Positions 11,621 to 22,653 of a stretch of DNA of 64,000 nucleotides are shown piece after piece. Each line of letters begins with the position of its first letter. Position 1 is the stretch's first letter. The stretch is taken from the NCBI GenBank assembly GCA_032622095.1, contig CP136061.1:214612373-214676372 (forward strand), in the 5' to 3' direction. Both the position numbers and the translations under genes were made by a program. Below the pieces are notes generated by a model. It had not been told where the DNA came from and ran no database searches. It was given only the letters and a program-made list of their open reading frames with translations. The stretch comes from Siphonodentalium dalli. Its lineage: Eukaryota; Mollusca; Scaphopoda; Gadilida; Siphonodentaliidae.

Positions 11621-12079
11621 GTTTTCCTCTGATCCCTGTCCTAATTGCCTAACCTGCGATGCCACAACAGTAGACACAATATATAAGTGCTATCTGAAAT
11701 GGTATTGCAATCAGTTAAGCTATTGTTGTTCAGACAAATATAGCACCAGTGTGTTTTTTTCACAAGATTTCTACAGATATACTGGTGCTATTTTAAACAT
11801 GCTGGAGTCATTAAAGGGCAATAACCAAACAACAAAACTTCTCTCAACGTCACCTGTTTGTACTAAATAAGGTTCAGATATACATTGACATAGGCCTCAA
11901 ATTCCAACAAAAGTTGTATATTTCAAACATGACACCCCCTATATGATTGGAAACATTCCAATTCCATGGTAATTTCAGTCCATAAATTTGACCGAAAGTT
12001 GAAAAAAATCATCTTATCAAATCACAATAAATGCCACACTAAGGGTACGTTCATACACTGGCAATTTTGAACGGTATAG
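11621..12079. other. No gene seen; one two-copy repeat
   Basis: Unique-looking DNA. 11925-12003 resembles 37060-37130 (shared words TTTCAAACATGACACCCCC-like and GGTAATTTCAG-like). An open frame at 11571-11870 begins inside the satellite and is not recognised. Confidence 0.35.
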
Positions 12080-12417
12080 TTTGCAGGCATTTCGTCGTAG
12101 AAAACGATATGGCGCCATAATATGAACGGAAACAAGCATATCAAATTCATCTGTACCACACCTAACTACATGCGAAGTAAAATCCCCGTAGTTCCACCTG
12201 TAGCCATGCTACCGGAATTTGCCTGTAAATAGCGTGCAATTATCTCGCAAGAATCAGTCATACAGGTATTTAAGACAAATGTCAGTAGAGTCGTTACAAG
12301 TGGAACTACATAAATTTTACTTCTCATGTCGTTCGCTTTAATAAAGATGCATATTATATGCGAATTTATTTTCATATTATGGCACCATGTGGTTTTCTAT
12401 GATGAAATGCCTGCAAA
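12080..12417. mobile_element. Foldback element with 47-bp inverted arms
   Basis: The arm 12080-12126 (TTTGCAGGCATTTCGTCGTA and onward) pairs with 12371-12417, about 85 percent by eye. The 244-bp interior has no coding signal. It is probably a miniature inverted-repeat element. Its target duplication was not identified. Confidence 0.6.
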
Positions 12418-12599
12418 AACATGCCGTGCAAACTTGCCAGCTCACTTAACCCTTTACCCAACAAACCGGCCAAAACCGGCCAAATAAAGCTTCAACAGCC
12501 TAAAATATCTTCGGTCTGTCTCAATAGAACCATACAAATATGGATATCATTGGAATCGGCTCCTTGACCACATTGTGATAGTTACAGTTATGCCCTGTG

Positions 12600-12666
12600 C
12601 CAATGCATTCTCTTATATATGCGAGTCGACCATAGGTCGCCTCGCATATATAAGAGAATGCATTGG
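12600..12666. repeat. P-type 67-bp hairpin
   Basis: CCAATGCATTCTCTTATATA and its continuation to GCGAG pair with CTCGC through GCATTGG. The order at the tip is a T-to-C mismatch, stem CGACC/GGTCG, loop ATA. The same hairpin, on either strand, occurs about twenty times in the window. Confidence 0.9.
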
Positions 12667-12748
12667 CCTAAAAAATCATCTTTTTTTAACACTTTTTACC
12701 ATTTTTTCTTACATTCTTTAACAATTTTATAATTTTTAATGTGTTAAG

Positions 12749-12815
12749 CCAATGCATTCTCTTATATATGCGAGGCGACCTATGGTCGACTCGCATATAT
12801 AAGAGAATGCATTGG
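12749..12815. repeat. P-type 67-bp hairpin, mirror copy
   Basis: This is the exact reverse complement of 12600-12666, so the mismatch appears as G opposite A and the loop as TAT. Mirror-image placement holds in all complete P copies. Confidence 0.9.
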
Positions 12816-12846
12816 CACAGGGCCATTCTGTTGGGTAAAGGGTTAA

Positions 12847-13142
12847 ACGGCTAAATACTGGTTGGAAAACAAACTACCAGACCAAGTTCAACCTACTACT
12901 GGCCTGAAGTGTCCAATTGATGTTTTGTCAGGCATGAAATTTCCAACTATTAAAAAAATATTTGACCAAAGTTGGGGTTGACACAGTCTGTGTTAACGAT
13001 TTGACAACCGTTGGCGGTGACACAGCCTGTGTTAATATTCACTCAAATTCAGACCGAGTTTATCGTATTTCCGACAACTTTTCATTTCTCGGAACGCTTG
13101 CGATCTTTTATGGAATACTATTGCGGCAACTTCCTATATAGT
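12847..13142. other. No gene seen; short direct repeat
   Basis: GACACAGTCTGTGTTAA (12980) and GACACAGCCTGTGTTAA (13019) form a short imperfect repeat, and each is itself partly palindromic. I see nothing else. Confidence 0.4.
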
Positions 13143-13205
13143 GGCGCTTCTGGCGCGCGCCGAATGCGCCAAAATATGCGCTATTATTTGCGCGCCAGAA
13201 GCGCC
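13143..13205. repeat. GC-rich perfect hairpin in AT-rich DNA
   Basis: GGCGCTTCTGGCGCGC (13143-13158) pairs perfectly with GCGCGCCAGAAGCGCC (13190-13205). Further GCGCC and GGCGCGCC words follow to about 13290. Base composition differs sharply from the surroundings. Confidence 0.75.
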
Positions 13206-13409
13206 AAAATGTGCGCCGCATTTGGCTCTATCGGCGCGCCGAAACAAGAGATAATGGCGTAGATTTCGGCATGCTCCGAAAGCGCCAAAACACGGAAATG
13301 AAAAAAAACTCAATGCGGATGTGAAACGTCTGCTAAATCCACCAGTGTTGCGCGCGCATCACAATTTCGTTTCGCAATAGTTAATTCGTGACGTCACCGA
13401 GTCCCGATA

Positions 13410-13545
13410 AAAAAGTCACATTGCACACTTGGGAGTCCAATATGACATTCGGGAGTCCAATATGACTTTTTCCCGGATGATCACGTGGCGGCTTTTGCCC
13501 AATCAGAAAGAGTGTTAGTTAAGGAATGGATATTAATATTAAATA
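13410..13545 (+). repeat. Interspersed repeat G, second copy
   Basis: It matches 6270-6400: two GGGAGTCCAATATGAC words, TTTTTCCCGGAT, then GGCTTTTGCCCAATCAGAAA. Neither copy shows clear ends. Confidence 0.65.
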
Positions 13546-13924
13546 TACCCGACCGGGTACTGCTGACCTACTTGTGGTGAAGAGTGCTGACCTTGTAGTG
13601 AAGAGTCTAGACTATAAACTTATGTTTATGCCTTTTTTTTAAACCTACTAAGCTTCGCATACTGGACGGAGTGTTTTAGGAAAGAGGGAATCATTGTACA
13701 GGCTCTAATACAGAGTATAACAAGGACCGTAATTAACATTTAATAGAGAACATTAATCCAATAGGTTTCCCGGCCAAAAACTAAGTGCTCTTGTGGCGAT
13801 TACTCCAGACGATGTAAACCCGTTTATAAACTCTTTTAGCCGCTGATTGATAGCCTGACAAAATATGCGTTTCATGATTGACGCATTACTTATCGAAAGA
13901 CAACTGCGCACTATCCCTTCTGGA

Positions 13925-14262
13925 TTAACCCTTTAATGGCACGAGATGCGCTGGTGCAGCATTAAAGACACTGTGCCAGTGCAATATCTTAGATATGCGA
14001 GTCTCCCACAGGCAGCCTCGCATACACATATATCAGAGAATGCACTGGCTTACAATGTCAAGGGTGATATTGTTAGGCCAATGTATTATCTTATATATGC
14101 GAGGTTATGGTTGAACATATGTATTGTGACCCACAATGTATATATAAATTACACATATTATTATAGGCATAGATAGTCTCCATTGGAGACTCGCATATAT
14201 AAGATAATGCATTGGCACAGTGTTTTCGCAAAATTTCAGGAAGCTCCAGTCATGGAAGGGTG
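13925..14262 (+). mobile_element. Family Q element Q1, interrupted
   Basis: TTAACCCTTTAATGGCACGA at the left matches ATGGAAGGG at the right, where TTAA has decayed. It carries two diverged hairpins with GCGAG/CTCGC bases. About 70 bp of unrelated AT-rich DNA interrupts the tip of the second hairpin (about 14105-14170). Confidence 0.75.
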
Positions 14263-14814
14263 GAAGTGGCTCAACGTCTTCCCAAATGGGCTAATGTGAA
14301 AAGTAATGATCGTCTGAAAACATTGATGAGTCCCTTTGGAAAAGTTTCAGATAATAAGTTCAAGAAACGACCATAACGTATTAATTAGTGAACATTTCTC
14401 ACCAATGAATGCTTTTGTGTTATTTCACATGTCTGTTGTCTGCGTTTATTACCCGAAGACACCTCCAAATGAATAACAGACCGTTCCAAGAACTACGTAA
14501 TGACTGCATGATGTGAGAATCCATTCAATACAGAAATGGTTATAAAATTATAGAGGTTATCGCCACATAATTAAAAAGAATCCCCCTTTTTCGACAGCAT
14601 GTAGAAAATAAAGAGCGTCCGTCGTTGGTTGTATCCACGCATGCATGGTGGTGTCGTTTGCGCGGAAAGTTGTAACATGTTGATGAATTAATGTCATTTC
14701 GGCCAGTGTTAGTCTATACTAAATCCTTGAGCCATCCGCAACTCATTCGATAAAAGATTATCGATTAAGATGCGCGTTGTGTTCTGTCTATTTATGTGGC
14801 TTTTTTGAGCCGAT
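14263..14814. other. No gene seen
   Basis: TTTCAGATAATAAGTTCA at 14345-14362 belongs to a short repeat also seen at 38100-38150. I recognise nothing else. Confidence 0.4.
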
Positions 14815-15090
14815 ATCGCAATAAACATTTAATTGATAACCCATGGTTGTATGTGACGCAATTTTTGCAAACCGGCTCACAAAAATCACCTAAATCATGC
14901 AATTTAGCGCTGGTACCTTAATTCGCCTACTGTAAAATACATTATTAATGAACAGGTATTATTGAAATATATTAACTGCATTGTTATTTCAATGTTATAA
15001 ACTTCCCAGTCAGAACATCAAAAGGTTCCCAGGCTTTGAACTGGTGGGTGTATGATCTCTACGTCTACGTGGGTAACCAGGATAGAGTCT
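14815..15090 (+). mobile_element. Family H long-inverted-repeat element, partial
   Basis: It shares CCGATATCGCAATAAACATT, GGCTCACAAAAATCACC-like and GAACTGGTGGG-like words with the complete copies at 21112-21570 and 51068-51572. The left arm is missing. Confidence 0.5.
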
Positions 15091-15537
15091 CGTGACGTCA
15101 TCTGAATAATGTCAACACCTTTACAGTACGGCCATCGCACAAACTGCATTCACCATGATCAAATGTTGTCATGGTGACGATTTGCGTTTTTTCACGCCGC
15201 TGTCACATCCATCCCAACGTTCACATAACACACAAATAGATCAAACATTACCGAACTGAGCTTACTGATCATGTCACTTGATGCTGTTCTGTGCATATTT
15301 ACACGTCGAGTGCGAATGAGCGATTTTGAGAAATTAGGCTGATGCCATTCACAATTAAAGCTTCGGGCTATTTAGTCAATCGATCCCCTATAACTCGGGG
15401 GTGTATCACTATGGTAGGTTCCTTCCTATCCAATTGTATGAAAACAGTCAACATGGATGTGGCTGGAGGGCCTCCGTTATGGGGGTTTTTAATTTATATA
15501 ATTTCAGACAGCATATACCCTTGGGATAGACCAACCT
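15091..15537. other. No gene seen
   Basis: The open frame at 15342-15551 (69 codons) is unrecognised and runs into the family B end. Confidence 0.35.
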
Positions 15538-16000
15538 TTAAAGATGCATAATCGGAATTAACGCTCCCAAATTACTTTTGCTTTGGCTTCGGGGGTAAAA
15601 AATATTTGATTCGAGTCGACGACCCCACCCATCAAAGCTCAGAGTGATCAGATATCGATTTTTTTTAATTTGTTATTTCCCGAGATATGTAATTTTTGGC
15701 GGCCTGGCGAATATTCGTCAAGCTCACGGTATCGGACTAAATTGCGGATGAAGATGGATAAATCTAAAATCAAATGGCTTTGGGTGTTAGATATTTGACA
15801 ATCCGGCCAAATTTCGTTAAACAAAATGTTGAAAAATAACACGTTTTGGGCAATTGTATACTATAGTTGATTGTGGTTAGCATTATTTTGGGGAAATTAA
15901 TCGATTTTGATAACTGAAGCGACATTTCAAAAAATGTTGTTGTTGTTGTTGTTGGAATCTGATGATATGGGGACCATCGAACCTGATTGAGTACATTTAA
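15538..16000 (+). mobile_element. Family B element
   Basis: It begins TTTAAAGATGCATAATCGG and ends GATTGAGTACATTTAA. Inside are GGCTTCGGGGGTAAAAAATA, CACCCATCAAAGCTCAGAG, ATCAGATATCGATTTTTT and AACAAAATGTTGA. A short (GTT)n run lies at 15936-15953. TTAA stands at both ends. Confidence 0.75.
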
Positions 16001-16500
16001 ACTCTGGACAACTTCATTGGGAAACTCCCTTTGGGTCAGATATTACAACTGATAATGTAAGTATTCCGTTGGAAAATTTCAGCCAATCAGCATTCCCTTA
16101 ATTAGATTGTAGTAATATGTCACACACGCGTGGTGTTATTGCCTGGTTTCAATTATTTTGATCTCAGTTCTTCTTTCTCATATATTTTAATATCCGCTTC
16201 CATATTATCCTAACTTATTCCGTTTCATCCGGCTCAGCTTTTTAAAACTCGCGCGCCTCATATACATATTGTTTCACACCTCTTCAAAAATGTTTTCTCA
16301 CTGAATTGTATCTTTTTCTCAGCAAACTGTTTCCTTTATCAAATATTGTTTTTAAACTGTTAACATGCAATAACATGCATATGTTCTTACGTGTTATGTA
16401 TTATTTTAGATTACTTGTATGTATATATTTTTATTTCACTTTGTAAACCGTTTTAGAGCACATGTGTGGTTTTACGGTATATAAAATAAATTATTATTAA
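16001..16500 (+). repeat. Possible LINE or SINE 3' end with ATT tail
   Basis: The last part, TTTTACGGTATATAAAATAA then (ATT)n at 16490-16500, resembles the 3' termini of CR1/L2-like retrotransposons. No coding part is visible upstream. The left boundary is not defined. Confidence 0.3.
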
Positions 16501-16873
16501 AGTGATATGAAACACTCCGGTAGGGTGATCAAATAAAAATTGAGAATAATCTTGCTCAAAGTAGTTATTCGTTACGAATATTAATCCAAATTGACGATAC
16601 GTACCGTCATTCTTATATATTAATTAAATGCAATGACTCTCGATGGCGAAATAATTTGTGTTAGATTATCGCCGACAGTTGCGTCCCGAATCGAGATGTA
16701 AATATTTACAATTGGGCGCAGTTCAGACGATGTTTTCTATGGAATGGTATGGTCGATTTCTTTGAAATTATTCGACGATGTTAGTCAAATGCTACATTAT
16801 CTAGGCTGGTATAGCGTCTGAGTACTAACTTATAAATTTCACGCACCCGAACAAGTCCATAATATGTCTTTAA
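16497..16873 (-). mobile_element. Family C element C1
   Basis: In this orientation it runs from TTAAAGTGATATGAAACACT to AAGTCCATAATATGTCT and TTAA. Inside are GATCAAATAAAAATTGAGAA and TCCCGAATCGAGATGTAAAT. Copies are at 24520-24866 and 50150-50531 in the opposite orientation. The two ends resemble each other only weakly (AGTGATRTG against AGACATATT). Confidence 0.7.
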
Positions 16874-17110
16874 AGGAATAATAAAGTGGTTTATTCCTGC
16901 AAAATATCTTAATTGAAATGGCGTTTTGCCTTGATGGAGAGTCCAACAAAATAGAGTTATCCTTCTTGATACGCTCCAAAAGTTTCCGCGAATAGCCTGA
17001 AATTTGTGTTCTAAAAGTTGCCTGTAAAACTGTCCCAACTGGTTGTATGTATTAAGCCAGAATAATCGTAATAAAATCATTTATATAAACGTGTTTCCGG
17101 ACATGTGTCT
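16874..17110 (-). repeat. Family D repeat fragment
   Basis: It contains GGTTTATTCCTGC, AGAGTTATCCTTCTTGATAC and TTTCCGGACATG. A related stretch is at 28060-28275, and the CCGGACA end recurs at 24038 and 24425. It abuts the C1 element at the TTAA of 16870-16873. The class is unknown. Confidence 0.45.
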
Positions 17111-17591
17111 TCCATTCGTATTTATTATTTTATACCCTATAAACTATAAAATAAACTATATAAACTTCTTAGGAAAAACATAGATCATCTTTAAACAACA
17201 TGATGCGACCTTTGTGCACTCATATCGCTGGGTACCAATATAAACGGGAATACAACACTCTGTGACATATATTAATAATATTATAGTTCCACCAACTTGG
17301 GACCAAGGTCATTATAAGAGTCAATGACACTTTCTTGTTTAATTTGTAGAATTAACTTCCGGTTGTATATACCGCATGCACATATGGAGCTCATTTGGAC
17401 CTCACATGATTGCTATAGTGGCGCAGTATCCACTTTCTTATATAAATACGGTGTGCACCCAAACGAGTTCACATCGGCCAATTGCCAAATTATTTTTTTT
17501 TACCCTTGCTTTTCGGATCTACAAGTGACCTACTCAGGAATGCACGCACGAGTCCCTATGGAAATATATCACATTAGATCGAAACCTGGTA
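17111..17591. other. No gene seen
   Basis: AT-rich DNA. The open frame at 17324-17629 (101 codons) runs into the Q2 element and has no recognised domain. Confidence 0.35.
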
Positions 17592-17716
17592 TATCCCTTT
17601 CATGGCGGGAGCTGCGCTGGTGCAGCTAATATAAGAGGCTCCCTTATGGGAGACTCGCATAGATAATGCATTGGCAGAGGGTTTTACAAACTTTCAGGAT
17701 GTCATGGAAGGGTTAA
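17592..17716 (+). mobile_element. Family Q element Q2, internally deleted
   Basis: CCCTTTCATGGCGGGAGC at the left pairs with ATGGAAGGG and TTAA at the right. Only one hairpin half remains, whose tip reads CTCCC-TTAT-GGGAG, fully paired. The left TTAA is absent. Confidence 0.65.
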
Positions 17717-17723
17717 ATATATT

Positions 17724-17753
17724 GGTTTGGGTTCGGGTTTGGGTTTGGGTTTG
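17724..17753 (+). repeat. (GGGTTT)n microsatellite
   Basis: Five hexamer units, one with C in place of T. It is too short to call telomeric. Confidence 0.7.
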
Positions 17754-18148
17754 GTATGTTTTATCATCGTTTCATCCAACAAGCCATTTAGAACATCGTC
17801 AGTTTTATTGTGTGTGGGGGGGGGGGCAAGTAAATGATAAATTTGACCACATCACAACGGTAATATCTTCCAAAACTCCTATTTTATAGGAAATCGCCTC
17901 TGGCCATTCCTTTACTAAACAATCCAATCAGAAATGTCCTATCAGGAACAGTTTCGAACATATGACATACATGTATATTTTAGGATTAACGATCAATTTT
18001 GTCGCGGAAAACCTGAGTTTAGAACATAATTTTCCCGGAAAAATGGGCATATACAAGTTTTCAGAGGACCCCACCGACCAAATCCGCGCAAGCTTATCGG
18101 GAATCGAAACAGATTTGATATCGGGACGGCTATACACTCTTTGAACAA
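17754..18148. other. No gene seen; G run
   Basis: Contains a G-rich run at 17815-17827. No other feature is recognised. Confidence 0.4.
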
Positions 18149-18215
18149 ATGTGTATAAATTCTACACAATATGTTTTAATTTTGATAAAAAACAAAATTG
18201 TGTAGAATTGACACA
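18149..18215. repeat. Short hairpin
   Basis: TGTGTATAAATTCTACACAA pairs with TTGTGTAGAATTGACACA, with one internal gap, around an AT-rich loop. Confidence 0.6.
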
Positions 18216-18484
18216 TGTCATATGTGTCGGTGGAATTATCTCAACATTGAGTGAATGTGTGAGTATATTATAGTTCGTAAATGAGATATGTTATATTTGA
18301 GACACAAATCTCGTAAAAGCTGCCATAGAACTATATCACATTAGACCGAAACGCTTAAATCGCCCGAATTTGGAGATGGATAGGGCTGGGTGGAAACAAA
18401 TTGATGGATAAAAAAGGGTGGCTGGATCCCAAAATTGGTAAAAACAAAAAAAAATATCAAATTTGTGTATGCACTTTGTATCCG

Positions 18485-18502
18485 CCCCCCCCCCCCCCCC
18501 CC
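18485..18502 (+). repeat. Poly-C run (18)
   Basis: An uninterrupted C homopolymer, likely polymorphic. It sits just before a family H fragment. Confidence 0.85.
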
Positions 18503-18720
18503 GATACCAGCTCACAAAAATCACCAAAAAAAATGCAATCTCTAGCTGGACCACCGCTTACCGTGAAGTAGATTATTGACCAACATGATATATATTCCCT
18601 GCCTCGTTTGTGCAATGTAATACAGTTCACTGTTAGAACATCAAACAGTTTCCATGTTTTGTACTGGTGGAATAGGATCTCTTCGGGCGTGCATGTAGTA
18701 GAGACTCAAGACATGATATT
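18503..18720 (+). mobile_element. Family H element, partial
   Basis: Shares AGCTCACAAAAATCACC, TTTTGTACTGGTGG and the terminal GGGCGT...AGTAGAGACTCA pattern with the copy at 21112-21570. The left arm is absent. Confidence 0.5.
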
Positions 18721-19629
18721 CCTCATGCGCTTCGACTCAGCGTGGTGCTGAATGTCACTTTAAATAACGAAGGGAGTCAATATATTGGGTACTGAATGTT
18801 TAATTGTTTGTATAAAATTGGCAATGTGATATATGTAGCACAGATGACCAATTGCCCTGCAGGCAACACTCTTCGGGTCACTGGGTCGAGCATAAATGTT
18901 AGCCGGTCAAGGAAGCAGGTGTTACTCTGGCCAGACATATACTTCGAGGAAGAAACTAAATGATAATTGCAATGATGAGAGTTGTTGCTGAAAATGATAT
19001 CACCAATCTGGTTCTATAGATAATAGAACCAACCATCTTAATATCTTCATGCTGGTGTTCGGTATTCGGCCAATGTTGACATCCGAATATTTGACCGAGC
19101 GAATATTCGAATGTTTCAGACCATGTTCAAAATTGAAAAGATATCACAAAAACACGGATAAATCTAGACAATTCAATTTATCTCAGAACGATTACACGTA
19201 TTTTTTTGGGACTGGGAAAGACATTAATATGGGTCACAACATGTCCACAGTTCACTTAGTGAAGAACTTATGTATTACCCCCCCCCCCCCCCCATCTCCA
19301 CCACCTCCTCTTCTAGAATAGTTTTGACGGCAACCGATATCAAAATGGCCAGTCAATTATATTTGGCGATAGAGAATCCAATGATAAATTTCGATGAAAA
19401 ATAAAAACACAAACATTTACAAAACTTGGAAGCACAATTGTGGTCAAACGTTAACGTGTGAGTCACCACAATAAGTCATGAGGTATCAAACAAATAGGGT
19501 CATGATACAAAATATGTGACAATTCAGTGTGTTTACAACATAGCTATACCGTGACTAATAAGCTCTCTCTATATATATATATATATGCCTACATGTCGTG
19601 AGATTGGTTTTATTGTCACACCGGACGAC
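18721..19629. other. No gene seen; C run and TA microsatellite
   Basis: A run of sixteen C is at 19278-19293 and a (TA)n run at 19570-19586. The open frame at 19049-19321 ends in the C run and is not recognised. Confidence 0.4.
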
Positions 19630-19780
19630 CCTGTGTAATGCATTCTCTGATATATGCGAGTTCCACATAGGATCGATCCTTGCATATATGAGATAACACA
19701 TTGGCCTAAAAATATTTACCTTCACTTTGTATGCCTAATCCGGTACAAAAATTCTCTTGTATATGCGAGGCTTCCTGCAT
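19630..19780 (+). mobile_element. Family Q-like fragment, decayed
   Basis: CCCTGTGTAATGCATTCTCT, GATATATGCGAG and GCATATATGAGATAACACAT mark a diverged hairpin, followed by half of a second (ATGCGAGGC near 19763). The outer ends are lost. Confidence 0.55.
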
Positions 19781-21111
19781 GTACAATGAATGTACAGACT
19801 ACAGTACTGCGTATACATTCGATAATTGAGGTGTGCATTCAAATTTTAATGGTTCAAGGATAATTTCCGCATGTTATGTACAAGCGATGGCTGCGATGCA
19901 AGCGATAAATCATCTGTAACTTTCTCGGCATGTAATTTGTTAGAACGTTGGCCTGGTTCTAAACTGTGGTAATTTTGGAGTCAACTCAATGAAGTGTCAG
20001 CTAGGTGTTAAACTGATCAGTTGTTTAATGATAACAAGATGGTAACAATGTGGTCAATATCTATGGTCAATATCACCGTAAATGCAAATGTATGTTGGTG
20101 TGTGCATTGTGGGACAACGGTCTCCATAAGGCGTCCGCATCTGACTGCCGGGCGACAGACAAACTCATTCAGTCATTTGTTCTATACAATTAGATACGCG
20201 AGAACAAGAAAAACAACGGATACCTTTGGAATTATTTAGAATTAAAATAAACACAACACAACAACGTATTTCCCTCCAAAAAATTACAAGAGCAAGAAAC
20301 GGACCGTTGTCAAAATAACACTTCTGCGCATGACAATTATTGTGTTGATTCCTGCAATTAACGGACTCGACAACGGAACGGACAGCAATTTGAACGCTGA
20401 TGTTAAGTCACCCTGAACGCACCATTGAACACTGGTGTTTAGTGGTATTATATGTGGCATAATTGTAAATATGTTATGTAGTTCCATTCCGAACCGACCA
20501 ATAGGAAATACTCAACGAAATGTATCGTTTGATACCGGTACTGAACCCCAGTGATTATACTTCATGTGAACATCACTGTTCATCGACTGAACACCACTAT
20601 TCAAAGACTGAATACCACGTTTGAACACCACCGTGTTAGATCTATGTCTTTAGACGACTGGTACTCTAACGCTGGTGTGTAGAGTTAACACATATCGTTA
20701 CGATTTGAACACGTCGGTTGTAGGAACGCGCTCATTTTAGAACACTTGCAGTGAAGGGTTATCATGGTGGTAGCTTGGAATTCTAGTACGACTAACCTTT
20801 GTTTCCATGACCCCGAAACATGTTCCATCGTTAACACGTGTTTAAACATAAATCTGACCTCGGGTTTGAATTTCGTACATGCCGGATCATGGAACATGGA
20901 ATGTGTGTACAATCACACGAGGATTCCATTCTGTTAGGGATGTACCAGCCAGCTCACAGATGCTACCATATAAACAATTATCGCGGACTGCTGTGAGAAA
21001 AAACATTGGAAGCTGGCGTTGTTTAGTTGAATATTCCGTACACACACTGGTGACCGCAATTCGGATGAACCCTGGTTGTACGCTCTACATCCATTACCTA
21101 TAGCTCATACC
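19781..21111. other. No gene seen; degenerate short repeats
   Basis: Around 20420-20640 the words GAACACCACT, GAACATCACTGTT and TTGAACACCAC recur irregularly. The remainder is featureless to me. Confidence 0.35.
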
Positions 21112-21570
21112 ATGAATCTACTCTGGCTAACGCCCGTAGAGATCATATTCCACCAGTACAAAACCTGGGAACTTTTTTAAGTTTTGACAGGGAACCTTAT
21201 AAAATCGAAAAAATAACACAGGGAATATATTTCTTTGTTATTATATGTTTCTTAATAATGTACTTCATTTTGCGTTTCTTACAATTATGGAATTTTTCCT
21301 GGCTAATTAATTGAATGTTTATTGCGATATCGGCTCTCAAACGTCACAGAAAAGCATGCAATTTCGAGTTGAACTTGGAACCTTCACATATAGTGAAGTA
21401 CACTATTATATATATAAGGAACAGATAATCATTAAGAAATATATTCCCCGAGTTATTTTTTCGACTTTATAAGGTTCCCTGTCAAAACTTCAAAAATTTC
21501 CAAGGTTTTGTACTGGTGGGAAATGATTTCTACGGGCGTTAGCAATAGTAGAGATTCATGCATGATCTAA
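21112..21570. mobile_element. Family H long-inverted-repeat element
   Basis: The left arm (CATGAATCTACTCTGGCTAA, then ACGCCCGTAGAGATCATATT, CCACCAGTACAAAACC) is mirrored at the right (GGTTTTGTACTGGTGG, ACGGGCGTTAGC, AGTAGAGATTCATG). Arms exceed 120 bp each and flank a core with TTTATTGCGATATCGGCTC. A second complete copy is at 51068-51572. It has no coding sequence. Confidence 0.75.
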
Positions 21571-22171
21571 TCCATTACCTATTTGTCCTAACAGGGCACC
21601 GACCGACATGTATATATCATGGGAATAAACATCCATCTCAAAGGGAAATATTATATTCAAGCTTCAATTTAAAATTGTCATGTATTTGCTCGTCGTTATC
21701 GTGTACATTGAATATCAGATATAGGTCAATTAAAACTCATGGACACCATATATACTCTGAAATTGTCCACATTGAATTACTCTTCCTTTTCCGCAGTTGG
21801 AACTTATCTGAATAGCTACCAAAACTATTTTCATTGTTATATGCTGTAGGAAAAACGGGATCAGATGTTGTTTTTTTTTTTGTCTTTTGGGACCACATAT
21901 GTAATTTCTGCATGTTCGGGACAGAACGTCCAAAGACTCCAAACACAATGTTTTGTTCAAACATTTGTTGCCTGTAACATGCATAGAGCATTGACAGTTG
22001 TAAGCACGCTGCCGCATTGCCTTAATACCCTGGCAAATAATATACTTTGATAAATTCTACTGCAAGCGCTGTGCGTGCATGGATAAAAAAAACTTCCGAC
22101 AAAGATGATTCCAGTTTCATTTTTGTCCGTGATATTGTGGATTCACCCAAAAATATAAATTCATGAACTCT
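21571..22171. other. No gene seen
   Basis: Open frames of 82-95 codons overlap here on both strands, none recognisable. A T run lies at 21869-21880. Confidence 0.35.
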
Positions 22172-22653
22172 TAACCCTTTCAGTGCCAGGGGCCGATCTC
22201 ATCGGCCCTAATTTACGGTCTGTAAAATCGGCCCTAAAAAAAAAAAAAAAAAATTGGTTGTTTTTTATTTTTTTATTTTTTTTTTGGTTGAATTTTTTTT
22301 GGGTATGCTTAAGCATGCTATATCGAATTTAAAAACAAACTGGTTAAAACCTTAGGGACATGTTATAACTCAAAACTATCACCAAGTATTCATAGTATAA
22401 TTTTGATGACCATGAAAAATGTAAGATTCCCTGGCACTAAACCTACAAATAAGTCTGTTAAAGAATACAAGAAAAAATTATTAAAATTGTAAAAAATTGT
22501 AAAAAATAATAACAAATGATGAAAAATTGTTAGGCCAATGCATTCTCTTATATATGAGAGGCGACCTATGGTCGACACGCATATATAAGAGAATGCATTG
22601 GCACAGGGTATATGGGTTGATACAAAAATCGGACTTGGCACTGAAAGGGTTAA
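22172..22653 (+). mobile_element. Family Q element Q4 with a captured P-type hairpin
   Basis: The ends TTAACCCTTTCAGTGCCAGG and TGGCACTGAAAGGGTTAA are a clear inverted repeat with TTAA duplication, typical of piggyBac-like termini. The left part contains GGCCGATCTCATCGGCCC and long A and T runs. The right part carries a single P-type hairpin (22535-22601), preceded by the same AT spacer as in element J and followed by CACAGGG. It combines one family's ends with another's hairpin. Confidence 0.8.

Larger units (their letters stand above)
12446..12846 (+). mobile_element. Family P element P2 (reference copy)
   Basis: The structure from left is: TTAA; end CCCTTTACCCAACA; a 150-bp long arm with GGCCAAATAAAGCTTCAACA and ATGGATATCATTGGAA; then CCCTGTG; hairpin 1 (12600-12666); an AT spacer; hairpin 2 (12749-12815); CACAGGG; a 20-bp short arm; the mirror end TGTTGGGTAAAGGG; and TTAA. 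Hairpin 2 is the reverse complement of hairpin 1, so the interior is a palindrome of palindromes. Each stem has one conserved mismatch beneath a five-base-pair tip (CGACC with GGTCG). TTAA plus ends starting CCC fit piggyBac-type transposition. There is no transposase, so it is non-autonomous. Confidence 0.92.

Noticed and set aside
13143-13290. Helitron 3' end
   Set aside because: A GC-rich hairpin is present, but no CTRR terminus and no 5' TC end were found at suitable distances.
14315-14365. Hammerhead ribozyme (TTGATGAGTCCCTTTGGAAAA)
   Set aside because: CTGATGA and GAAA are both imperfect, and the flanks pair with each other in a way that does not fit the three-stem fold.
17724-17753. 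Telomeric repeat (GGGTTT)n
   Set aside because: Only five units, in the wrong order for TTAGGG, and internal to the window.
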